From assembly GCF_001697145.1 (NCBI RefSeq), contig NZ_CP012719.1:73501-137500 (forward strand): a DNA stretch of 64,000 nucleotides, read 5' to 3'. The first letter of the stretch is position 1. Every line of letters begins with the position of its first letter. This document shows, piece by piece, positions 35,595 through 43,191 of the stretch. The stretch is from Streptococcus anginosus. Its GTDB lineage: Bacteria > Bacillota > Bacilli > Lactobacillales > Streptococcaceae. The notes beneath the pieces are model-generated. The model did not search any database and was not told where the DNA came from. It saw nothing but the letters and a program-made list of their open reading frames with translations. Both the position numbers and the translations under genes were made by a program.

Positions 35595-36872
35595 ATGACC
35601 AATTACAAAAAGATTTTAAACATCGCTTTACCAGCTATGGCGGAAAATTTTCTGCAAATGTTAATGGGAATGGTGGATTCGTATTTAGTAGCGAGTCTCG
35701 GTCTCGTGGCTATTTCAGGGGTTTCCGTTGCAGGCAATATCATCAGCATTTACCAGGCCATTTTTATTGCGCTGGGAGCAGCGGTATCCAGTCTAATTTC
35801 TAAAAGTTTGGGAGAAGGAGATCGAGACAATCTAGCTTATCATACTAGCGAAGCCATTAAGCTCACCATGCTTGTGAGTATGTTTCTGGGGCTCCTCTCT
35901 CTTGTTTTTGGACGCCAGATATTAGCTTGGCTGGGAACGGAGCCTGCCGTCGCCAATGCAGGTGGTCTTTATCTAGCTTTAATCGGGGGAATGATTCTCC
36001 TTTTGGGTCTGATGACTACGCTAGGCTCCTTGATTCGGGCAACTAGCAACCCTCGCCTGCCTATGTATGTCAGTTTTTTGAGCAATCTGCTCAATGTCCT
36101 TTTTTCCAGTCTTGCGATTTTTATTTTTCACATGGGAATCGTTGGAGTGGCACTGGGTACCATTTTAGCTCGTCTGGTGGGCGTTTTGATTTTATGGAAA
36201 GAATTGTCTCTGCCTCTGGCATCTTGGAGTTGGAAGCTGGACTGGGAACTGTTGCGTTTATCTCTGCCAGCTGCTGGAGAGCGGCTGATGATGCGCGCTG
36301 GGGACGTGGTGATTATTGCCATTATCGTTAAGTTCGGGACAGATGCCGTTGCGGGAAATGCTATTGGAGAGGTTCTGACACAGTTCAACTATATGCCGAG
36401 CTTTGGAGTCGCTACCGCAACGGTTATGTTGGTGGCTCACGCGGTGGGACAGGCGGATTTTCAGACAGTTAGGAAGCTGACGAAGCAGACCTACTGGCTA
36501 TCTCTAGGGCTCATGTTACCGGTGGCTTTACTTATTTTTGCGCTGGGTCAACCACTAACACATCTTTATACAAAGGACAGTAGCGCTGTGACAGCTAGCT
36601 TGTCGGTCATTCTTTTTTCACTTTTGGGTGTGCCTATGACAGCAGGAACAGTCATTTACACAGCTGTTTGGCAAGGATTGGGAAATGCCAAGTTACCTTT
36701 TTGTGCCACGACTGTTGGTATGTGGCTGATTCGCATTGTAGCGGGCTATTTTCTGGGAGTAACTCTGGGATTGGGCTTGTCCGGAGTTTGGAGCGCCACT
36801 CTTTTGGACAATGGCTTTCGCTGGATCTTTTTACAAATCATCTATCAACGGAAAATGAGGAAAATAACATGA
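35595..36872 (+). CDS. MATE-family efflux transporter
   Basis: The 425-residue protein has twelve predicted membrane helices in two bundles. MATE signatures include NFLQMLMGMVDSYLVASLG at helix 1 and SLPAAGERLMMRAGD at the start of the second half. It exports drugs or metabolites using a Na+ or H+ gradient; the substrate is unknown. AGGAG precedes the ATG. It overlaps the following HAD gene by ATGA, so the pair is coupled. Confidence 0.92.
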   Translation: MTNYKKILNIALPAMAENFLQMLMGMVDSYLVASLGLVAISGVSVAGNIISIYQAIFIALGAAVSSLISKSLGEGDRDNLAYHTSEAIKLTMLVSMFLGLLSLVFGRQILAWLGTEPAVANAGGLYLALIGGMILLLGLMTTLGSLIRATSNPRLPMYVSFLSNLLNVLFSSLAIFIFHMGIVGVALGTILARLVGVLILWKELSLPLASWSWKLDWELLRLSLPAAGERLMMRAGDVVIIAIIVKFGTDAVAGNAIGEVLTQFNYMPSFGVATATVMLVAHAVGQADFQTVRKLTKQTYWLSLGLMLPVALLIFALGQPLTHLYTKDSSAVTASLSVILFSLLGVPMTAGTVIYTAVWQGLGNAKLPFCATTVGMWLIRIVAGYFLGVTLGLGLSGVWSATLLDNGFRWIFLQIIYQRKMRKIT

Positions 36873-37480
36873 CAAAAGCTTTTATTTGGGATTTGGACGG
36901 AACCTTGCTGGACTCTTATGATGCGATTTTGGCAGGGCTTGAGGAAACCTATATGTACTATGGCTTAGATTTTGACAGACCAGCTATCCATGCTTATATC
37001 TTGCAGCATTCTGTTCAGAAACTACTGGAAAAAGTTGCAGCAGAAAAAGGTTTAGATGCTGAAGAGATGAACTGTTTTCGAGGTCAAAGTTTGCAAGAGA
37101 AAAATGCTCAAGTTCGTCTTATGAAAGGTGCGAAAGCGATTCTTGATTGGGCGCAGAAAGCAGATATTCAGCAGTTTGTCTATACTCATAAAGGGAAAAA
37201 TGCTTACCAAATTTTGGCGGATTTAGAGATTTTGGATTATTTCACAGAAATTGTGACTACTGCAAATGGATTCGCAAGAAAACCTGACCCAGAAGGTGTG
37301 AACTACCTTGTAGAGAAATACCAGCTGGATAAGACAAGCACTTACTATATCGGCGATCGGACGTTGGATGTAGATGTTGCCTTTAACAGTGGTATTCAAT
37401 CAATCAATTTCTGCGATGATCGACCAAACATTAATCACAAAATCGACTATTTACTAGAGATTAAACAGATAATCCGTTAA
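36869..37480 (+). CDS. HAD-superfamily phosphatase (PgmB/Gph-like)
   Basis: The 203-residue enzyme has motif I IWDLDGTLLDS (nucleophile Asp and acid Asp), motif II THKG, a lysine in ARKPDPEG and the acidic motif YYIGDRTLDVDVA, so all catalytic elements are intact, with a helical cap. The substrate is not evident; a small phosphometabolite is likely. The start overlaps the MATE stop (ATGA). A longer frame from 36668 lies inside the MATE gene and is rejected. Confidence 0.9.
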   Translation: MTKAFIWDLDGTLLDSYDAILAGLEETYMYYGLDFDRPAIHAYILQHSVQKLLEKVAAEKGLDAEEMNCFRGQSLQEKNAQVRLMKGAKAILDWAQKADIQQFVYTHKGKNAYQILADLEILDYFTEIVTTANGFARKPDPEGVNYLVEKYQLDKTSTYYIGDRTLDVDVAFNSGIQSINFCDDRPNINHKIDYLLEIKQIIR

Positions 37481-37518
37481 AGAAAGGCAAAATATTTGCT
37501 TTTCTTTTTATTGTGTTT

Positions 37519-37550
37519 TATAATTGACTTATCAATAATTGACTAGTCAA
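37519..37550 (+). promoter_or_regulatory. MarR promoter with paired 12-bp operators
   Basis: TATAAT (37519-37524) is followed by TTGACTTATCAA (37524-37535) and the perfect palindrome TTGACTAGTCAA (37539-37550), centres 15 bp apart. They cover the transcription start of the MarR gene, as expected for autorepression. Confidence 0.75.
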
Positions 37551-37572
37551 TCAAAACCGGAAAGGAGAAAAT

Positions 37573-38007
37573 ATGGTTGCCATTCATCATCTGCTGTATC
37601 AATTACATTTAACCGATCAAGCTATCACGCAACTCTTTGAGCAAAAATTAGAAATTAGCTTAACGCGGTACGAGATCTTGAACTTTTTATTGGACAATGC
37701 TCCATGCAGTCAAGTTGCTGTGCAAGAGGTCTTAAAAATCGATCCCGCAGCATTGACCCGACATTTCAAGCTCTTAGAAGAACGCGGTTATGTCCAACGG
37801 AGCCGCAATCCCAAAAATCAACGAGAAGTTTTAGTGGATGTTACGAATGTTGCAAAAGAGCAGCTTCTGCACGAGCCACAGACCTATCATGTAGATGTCA
37901 AAAAGCAAATGGAAAAAGTTCTCTCGGATGATGAGCAAAGGACGCTGAGCACTTTATTAGAAAAACTTGTATCTGGCTTAGATCAGATTACTGTAGAAAA
38001 ACATTAG
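37573..38007 (+). CDS. MarR-family transcriptional regulator
   Basis: The 144-residue winged-helix protein has the recognition region VLKIDPAALTRHFKLLEERGYVQRSRNPKNQRE, with the wing Arg/Lys/Asn/Gln residues, and terminal helices for dimerisation. AAAGGAG lies upstream of the ATG. Two matching palindromes on its promoter indicate autoregulation. It is followed after 13 bp by a DUF1304 membrane protein, the likely co-regulated target. The inducing ligand is unknown. Confidence 0.9.
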   Translation: MVAIHHLLYQLHLTDQAITQLFEQKLEISLTRYEILNFLLDNAPCSQVAVQEVLKIDPAALTRHFKLLEERGYVQRSRNPKNQREVLVDVTNVAKEQLLHEPQTYHVDVKKQMEKVLSDDEQRTLSTLLEKLVSGLDQITVEKH

Positions 38008-38020
38008 AAAGAAGAAATGT

Positions 38021-38383
38021 ATGTCACTCATTACTACGATATTAGCAACAATTGTCGCACTGGAACACCTCTATATTTTTTATCTAGAAAGTATCGCTAC
38101 CCAGTCAGACAGCACCAGCCGAGTCTTTAATATGAAAAAGGAAGAATTATCTCGCCCGTCCGTCACATCTTTGTTTAAAAATCAAGGGATTTACAATGCC
38201 TTTTTAGCTCTTTTCCTGCTATATGGCTTGTATATTTCACATAATTTAGAAATGGTGACCATTTTTGTTTTATTTGTCATTGGAGTTGCAGCTTATGGCG
38301 CTGTAACGGCTAATAAGAAAATCATCTTGACCCAAGGGGGCCCTGCGATTTTAGCTATTCTAAGCATTTTATTGTTTAAATAG
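38021..38383 (+). CDS. DUF1304 family membrane protein
   Basis: The 120-residue protein has four membrane helices. It begins ITTILATIVALEHLYIFYLES and has FKNQGIYNAFLALFLLYG and AAYGAVTANKKIILTQGGPA, the signature segments of DUF1304. Its function is unknown. It is the second gene of the MarR operon, suggesting a stress or small-molecule response role. Confidence 0.85.
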   Translation: MSLITTILATIVALEHLYIFYLESIATQSDSTSRVFNMKKEELSRPSVTSLFKNQGIYNAFLALFLLYGLYISHNLEMVTIFVLFVIGVAAYGAVTANKKIILTQGGPAILAILSILLFK

Positions 38384-38413
38384 CACCAAATATTAACCAT
38401 TATAAAAATATAA

Positions 38414-38444
38414 ATTAACCACCGTTAATAGTTTGTGCTATAAT
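38414..38444 (+). promoter_or_regulatory. mntH promoter with MntR/ScaR-type palindrome
   Basis: ATTAACCACCGTTAAT (38414-38429) is a 16-bp perfect-arm palindrome of the AT-rich kind bound by streptococcal manganese repressors (ScaR, PsaR, SloR). It overlaps the -35 region of an extended -10 promoter TGCTATAAT (ending 38444). The regulator assignment is inferred from the target gene. Confidence 0.65.
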
Positions 38445-38483
38445 ATACAGTAGAAATATTCTACAATAGAAAGAATGATAGAA

Positions 38484-39818
38484 ATGTCAGATAAAAAGGT
38501 TTCTTTAAGTGAAGTTAACCAAAGCATTGCAACGCCTAAAAACGCTGGTTTCTTTCGTACTTTATTAGCTTTTTCAGGGCCGGGAATGTTGGTTGCCGTT
38601 GGTTATATGGATCCGGGAAATTGGATTACAAGTGTTGTAGGTGGTGCCACCTATCGTTATTTGCTCTTATCAGCTGTCTTGGTTTCTTCTGTAATGGCTA
38701 TGCAGTTACAACAAATGGCGGGAAAATTAGGAATTGTCACTAGGATGGATTTGGCACAAGCCATTGCGGCTCATACGTCAAAGCCAGTTCGCTATCTCCT
38801 TTGGGTCATTACAGAGCTGGCCTTAATGGCAACGGACTTGGCAGAAGTCATCGGTGCAGGGATTGCGCTTCATTTACTATTTGGTTGGTCTTTGCTATTT
38901 TCGATTCTGATTACAGTTTTTGATGTTTTCTTGTTGCTTTTTTTGATGAAATTAGGCTTTCGTAAGATTGAAGCAATTGTTGGAACGCTGATTTTAACTA
39001 TTTTATTGATTTTCTTATATCTGGTGATCCTTGCAAAACCCGATCTTCATCATATTTTATCGGGATATTTGCCAAATCTGGCAGCTTATCAACATACGGC
39101 TAGTAAAAATGGAACGTCCGTTTTGACCTTAGCACTAGGCATTGTGGGGGCAACGGTCATGCCACACAATCTGTATTTGCACTCTTCTATCGCGCAAACG
39201 CGAAAAGTTAATTACAGAGCCAAACAATCCGTGCATGAAGCAGTACGATTTATGACGTGGGACTCGAATATTCAATTGAGTTTGGCTTTTGTGGTTAATT
39301 CTTTGCTGTTGATTTTAGGGGCAGCATTATTCTTTGGACATGCGGATAAAATTGGTGCTTTTTCTGCAATGTACAATGCCTTAAAAGACCCTCAAATTGC
39401 TGGTGCTATTGCTAGTCCTATCCTCTCAACGCTCTTTGCAGTGGCTTTGTTAGCGAGTGGTCAAAACTCAACTATTACAGGAACTTTAACGGGACAAATT
39501 GTGATGGAAGGTTTCTTAAATATGAAGTTACCACCGTGGTTTCTCCGCTTGGTAACCCGCTTATTAGCTCTTTTGCCAGTTGTGATTGTTGCTATTTTAT
39601 ACGGAGACAAAGAACAAGTGCTAGACAATCTTTTGGTCTATTCCCAAGTCTTTCTTTCTGTCGCTTTGCCATTTTCAATCTTTCCACTCGTATATTTCAC
39701 CTCTAATAAAAAGCTCATGGGCGAATTTGTCAACAGCAAATGGAATACCTACTTAGCTTATGCCGTTTCTATTTTATTAACTATTTTGAATGTAAAACTT
39801 GTGGTTGATCTTTTTTAA
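38484..39818 (+). CDS. mntH: Nramp-family manganese/iron transporter
   Basis: The 444-residue protein has about eleven membrane helices. The metal site is visible as DPGNW in the first helix and the MPHNLYLHS motif in helix 6. It imports Mn2+ (and Fe2+) with protons. The ATG at 38484 is chosen because AGAAAG lies 10 bp upstream; an ATG three codons earlier is too close to it. A manganese-repressor-like palindrome sits on the promoter. Confidence 0.95.
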   Translation: MSDKKVSLSEVNQSIATPKNAGFFRTLLAFSGPGMLVAVGYMDPGNWITSVVGGATYRYLLLSAVLVSSVMAMQLQQMAGKLGIVTRMDLAQAIAAHTSKPVRYLLWVITELALMATDLAEVIGAGIALHLLFGWSLLFSILITVFDVFLLLFLMKLGFRKIEAIVGTLILTILLIFLYLVILAKPDLHHILSGYLPNLAAYQHTASKNGTSVLTLALGIVGATVMPHNLYLHSSIAQTRKVNYRAKQSVHEAVRFMTWDSNIQLSLAFVVNSLLLILGAALFFGHADKIGAFSAMYNALKDPQIAGAIASPILSTLFAVALLASGQNSTITGTLTGQIVMEGFLNMKLPPWFLRLVTRLLALLPVVIVAILYGDKEQVLDNLLVYSQVFLSVALPFSIFPLVYFTSNKKLMGEFVNSKWNTYLAYAVSILLTILNVKLVVDLF

Positions 39819-39910
39819 AAATTTGTCTATCAGTTCAATTTTCTCTAGAATAAATGGCTTAAAAGCGCTATAATGAAAGTGGAAAGAGTCTCATATACGG
39901 AGGTGTCAAG

Positions 39911-40189
39911 ATGGACGAATTGAAAAAAGTTTTGCTGGCAGGTATTGGATTGACTTCCATGACTTATGATAAAGCTACCAAATTTGTCAAAGAATTGATT
40001 GCCAAAGGTCGCTTGACGGTGGATGAAGGCAAGCAGCTTCAGTCAGAGCTAAAGCGCAAAGTAAATGAAAAAACGGCTGAAAGTCCAGAGGAGCAATCAG
40101 ATGATGTATATGCTACCAAGCAAGATATTGAGCGACTAGAAGATAAACTAGATCAGCTACTCAAAGGACTTTCAAAAACAGAAGAATAA
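39911..40189 (+). CDS. Phasin-like small coiled-coil protein
   Basis: The 92-residue charged protein has a hydrophobic N-terminal segment (VLLAGIGLTSMTYDKATKFV) and a coiled-coil C-terminus (YATKQDIERLEDKLDQLL). This resembles the PHA granule-associated / phasin family that in Firmicutes is usually next to a UbiB kinase gene, as here. Function is unknown; a link to membranes or lipids is inferred. GGAGGTG precedes the ATG, and TATAAT lies at 39869-39874. Confidence 0.75.
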   Translation: MDELKKVLLAGIGLTSMTYDKATKFVKELIAKGRLTVDEGKQLQSELKRKVNEKTAESPEEQSDDVYATKQDIERLEDKLDQLLKGLSKTEE

Positions 40190-40199
40190 TCTTCCTGAT

Positions 40200-40232
40200 A
40201 ACGCAGTCACAACTTTATAAAGGCTGCGTTTT
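40200..40232 (+). terminator. Hairpin terminator between phasin-like gene and ubiB
   Basis: AACGCAG (40200-40206) pairs with CTGCGTT (40224-40230) and runs into TTTT. The ubiB gene begins 66 bp later, so this may only attenuate. Confidence 0.8.
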
Positions 40233-40297
40233 TTGCTAAACTAAAAGTAGGATTTGAAAGAAAAATTGATGATGACAAACAGAATGAGGATAACCTT

Positions 40298-41872
40298 ATG
40301 GCAAACAAACGCTTACGAGAGATTCTAACAGCCTTTAGTGCAGTCGGCTGGTCCAATCTGAAAGATCGAAAAAAACCACTGGATGAGAAAAAGGCTCCCA
40401 AGCAATTGCGAGAAGCTTTTGAACAACTAGGACCCAGTTTTGTAAAAATCGGTCAAATTTTATCTACCCGTAGTGACTTATTGCCAGAAATCTATATTAA
40501 GGAATTAAGTAAGCTGCAAGATGATGTCAATCCTTTGGACAAAGAGACGGTTATGGCTGCGATTGAAGATGAGTTAAAGCGTCCGATTGAGCAACTCTTT
40601 TCAGATGTTTCACAAGAGCATTTAGCGAGCGCTTCCGTGGCACAAACTCACCGTGCTGTTTTGTTAAATGGCGATGAAGTCGTACTGAAAATTCAGCGTC
40701 CGCACATTCAAGAGCAAATTACAGAAGACCTTGCTCTTCTGGTTCGTTTAGCCCGTCATTTTCCCAAACACCTATTGCCAATGGTGGATTTGCCAAATAT
40801 TTTGCAACAGTTGCAAACCACTCTTTTGAACGAAATTGACTTTCGCAACGAAGCTAAGTACATGGATGAGTTCGCCCAATATAATCAAGAGATTCCTTGT
40901 GTGGGAGTTCCTAAGATTTATCCAGAATTTACTACTCCACACTTGATTGTCGAGGAATATATTCCTGGCGTTCGGATTAACCAATATGCTATTTTACAAG
41001 AAGCTGGCTATGACTTGGAAGATATTGGTCAGAAGCTCATGCTGAGCTTTATCAAGCAAGTCTTTAAAGACGGATTCTTTCATGGTGATCCACATCCAGG
41101 CAATCTTTTGATCTATGAAGGAAAGATTTATTTTATTGATTTTGGAATTATGGGGGAATTGGAAACAGGTTTTCGTGTGTCTCTAAACGACATGTTGTCT
41201 AGCTTTACGACACAGGATATTGACTCGATGACGCAGGCTATTTTAACCATTACGACTGCTAGTGAACCAATCAATAAATTGCAATTAGAGCAAGATGTTG
41301 AACGCATGCTAACCAAATACGGGAATTTAGAGTTAGGCTCCTTGTCTATTACAGATATGTTTGAGGATGTAGTAACGATTTGTACGCGTCATCATTTGCA
41401 AGTACCATCCCAGATGACGATCTTAGAAAAAGCAGCCTTGCAAATTGAGGGACTTTTTCGCGAGTTAGCTCCTAACATCAATCTGATGACCTTAGCCAAG
41501 CAATATTTCCTCGAAAATATGAAATCAGACATCTTGCACCAGACTTTGAGTTACGATTCTTTCTTAATCGAACTGCTCTATTTGCTGCGACATGGGAAAA
41601 GCATTCCAAGACGGCTCCACCAGCTAGTGGAGCAGATTGTGAATGGTCGCTTGGTCGTCAATCATGACTTAATTGACTACAATCAACGCTTTCGTCGTAT
41701 CGAATCCGTAGCCAATCGTCTTGTACTAAGCCTTGTCTTTCTGGCTTTATTATTGACAGGTGGGATTTTAACCCTCAATCCAGATACGCTATTCTTAGCA
41801 AAATTTCTTTTTGTCTTAGCGACAATGGTATTGCTGTGGTTACTCTATCTCATCATTCGCTCCACAAGATGA
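40298..41872 (+). CDS. UbiB/ABC1 (AarF) atypical kinase family protein
   Basis: The 524-residue protein has the family signature KxGQ (FVKIGQILSTR), an alanine-rich nucleotide loop (ASASVAQTHRAV), catalytic HGDPHPGN (His262) and the metal-binding IDFG (Asp281). Two membrane helices are at the C-terminus. In respiratory bacteria the family supports ubiquinone synthesis. Streptococci lack that pathway, so the role here is probably lipid-linked and is unproven. It is followed by dispersed repeat copy B, whose hairpin serves as terminator. Confidence 0.93.
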   Translation: MANKRLREILTAFSAVGWSNLKDRKKPLDEKKAPKQLREAFEQLGPSFVKIGQILSTRSDLLPEIYIKELSKLQDDVNPLDKETVMAAIEDELKRPIEQLFSDVSQEHLASASVAQTHRAVLLNGDEVVLKIQRPHIQEQITEDLALLVRLARHFPKHLLPMVDLPNILQQLQTTLLNEIDFRNEAKYMDEFAQYNQEIPCVGVPKIYPEFTTPHLIVEEYIPGVRINQYAILQEAGYDLEDIGQKLMLSFIKQVFKDGFFHGDPHPGNLLIYEGKIYFIDFGIMGELETGFRVSLNDMLSSFTTQDIDSMTQAILTITTASEPINKLQLEQDVERMLTKYGNLELGSLSITDMFEDVVTICTRHHLQVPSQMTILEKAALQIEGLFRELAPNINLMTLAKQYFLENMKSDILHQTLSYDSFLIELLYLLRHGKSIPRRLHQLVEQIVNGRLVVNHDLIDYNQRFRRIESVANRLVLSLVFLALLLTGGILTLNPDTLFLAKFLFVLATMVLLWLLYLIIRSTR

Positions 41873-42029
41873 GAAGACAAAAAAGAGCGCGACAAGTTGA
41901 ATTTTTGAAAATCACAACTTATCTCGTTCCTACAATCTTAAAATAGCACATTAGAAATTAGACATTAGCATCTTGAAAGTTGAATTATCTTGTTTGAGGC
42001 TGAACAACAGTTCTCTGGTTTCAAAGCTC

Positions 42030-42156
42030 TTTGTCTACTAAATCAACTACAACTTGCGAAGCAAAGTACTTCTTCATTCATTTTTCAAGCTCGGAAGAGC
42101 TGTGGAGTGAGACTGTGAACTAAGAATTTTCAATATTAGTTCGGTCTCACTCCTTT
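42030..42156 (-). repeat. Dispersed intergenic repeat, copy B
   Basis: It contains AACTTGCGAAGCAAAGTAC, then AGCTCGGAAGAGC, then a long hairpin: GGAGTGAGAC (42104-42113) with GTCTCACTCC (42144-42153), and inside it GAACTAAGAATT with AATATTAGTTC. The same blocks in the same order occur in copy C. The remaining gap back to the ubiB stop (41873-42029) has A/T-rich repeats without coding potential. The hairpin likely terminates ubiB and overlaps the 3' end of the tetR gene. Confidence 0.7.
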
Positions 42157-42770
42157 TCTTTATCTTCCAAACTATTTGTAACGATTAGTTTGTCATTAGA
42201 AGAAGCTTGCTTGAAACGAACATAGTCCGTTAAAGGGAAATGAATCAAATTTAAAAAAGTCTCGGAAAACTGCTCAGGCGGTGTGGGTTCAGGTTGGGTA
42301 ATCCAAATTTCAATAAAGATGAGAATACCTCCAACAAGAACCTGCGATGCCTTTTCTTTTGGAATGTTTAATTTTTGATAATCAATCGTAATGTGCTGCT
42401 CAATCCATTGACCATACGTATTTCTTAAAAAATCTCTCCAATAGGGATCTGCTGCTGTCTTAAAGAGACAACTGATTTGCCTTCGGTGGGTGTATAAGAT
42501 AGGAATAACCACTTCTGCAAAAAAGACAAAAGGATCAGGATAAACTTTCTTATCATAACCTTGAAAAATCAGTTGAAATTCAGCATCAAGCTCTTTATGA
42601 ATATAATCTAGAATTTCATAATTTCCATTAAAATGGCGTTTGTAAATCGCTTGTCTTGAGATTCCTGCTTTTTGCGCAATTTCTGCTAAAGAAAAATGCG
42701 ATTTCTGAGGATTTTCCATTGCAAGTTCAAAAAAAGCTTCTAAAATCTTCTCTCTTGTATTAAGTACCAT
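42147..42770 (-). CDS. TetR-family transcriptional regulator
   Basis: The 207-residue protein has an N-terminal helix-turn-helix (FSLAEIAQKAGISRQAIYKRHF) and a helical ligand-binding domain rich in aromatic residues. It is divergent from the 2084-residue adhesin gene, separated by 421 bp. AAGGAGAG precedes its ATG on the minus strand. Two inverted repeats lie in front of it, one overlapping its own promoter region. It is a candidate regulator of itself, the adhesin and perhaps the pilus operon, which carries the same palindrome. Confidence 0.88.
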   Translation of the reverse strand: MVLNTREKILEAFFELAMENPQKSHFSLAEIAQKAGISRQAIYKRHFNGNYEILDYIHKELDAEFQLIFQGYDKKVYPDPFVFFAEVVIPILYTHRRQISCLFKTAADPYWRDFLRNTYGQWIEQHITIDYQKLNIPKEKASQVLVGGILIFIEIWITQPEPTPPEQFSETFLNLIHFPLTDYVRFKQASSNDKLIVTNSLEDKEKE

Positions 42771-42785
42771 CTTACTCTCTCCTTA

Positions 42786-42862
42786 TACATATTTTAATGT
42801 AAAAAATATATGTAGTCTAGCGAAAAATCTGGGAAAAGTTTACGTTTTGTAAACAAGTTTAC
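42786..42862. promoter_or_regulatory. tetR upstream operators
   Basis: An inverted repeat TACATAT (42786-42792) ... ATATGTA (42808-42814) lies just upstream of tetR. Further out is GTTTACGTTTTGTAAAC (42838-42854), followed by an extra half-site GTTTAC (42857-42862). The second palindrome has the same arms and spacing as the one in front of the pilus promoter at 2827-2843. Confidence 0.7.
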
Positions 42863-42977
42863 AATAAAAAATGTGTATAAATATAAAAACAACATAACTA
42901 AACTGTATTTTGCCTTAGATTTAAAAAAACTGACTTAAAATCAGATACTATCGGCATCACAATAAAGCAGGGCTTCT

Positions 42978-43021
42978 TAATCTCTGCTAAGGATTTACCT
43001 CACTACAGAGATTGCAGATCC
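42978..43021. mobile_element. Solo end of an ISL3-like element (decayed footprint)
   Basis: This 44-bp stretch matches the right end of the ISL3 element in this window (1789-1831) at roughly three quarters of positions, including TAATCTCTGC, TTTACC, ACTACAGA and the terminal CC. No second end or transposase is nearby. It looks like the leftover of an old ISL3 insertion between the operators and the adhesin promoter. Confidence 0.55.
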
Positions 43022-43099
43022 AGTAAAATATTTTTTAAATAACTTATCAAAAACTTTACAGACTGTCAAGAAATACAGCGAGAATACAGGGCATTTTGA

Positions 43100-43129
43100 T
43101 TGAAAGTGCCATAAAGGGGTTGCTATAAT
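43100..43129 (+). promoter_or_regulatory. Promoter of the giant adhesin gene
   Basis: TTGAAA (43100-43105), an 18-bp spacer and an extended -10 TGCTATAAT (ending 43129). The start codon lies 63 bp further on with AGAAAGGAAA before it. Confidence 0.7.
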
Positions 43130-43191
43130 GGTCTTATTAGAAGTTTGTACTTTTATGCAAAATTCTAAAAAACTATAGAAAGGAAATCGTA

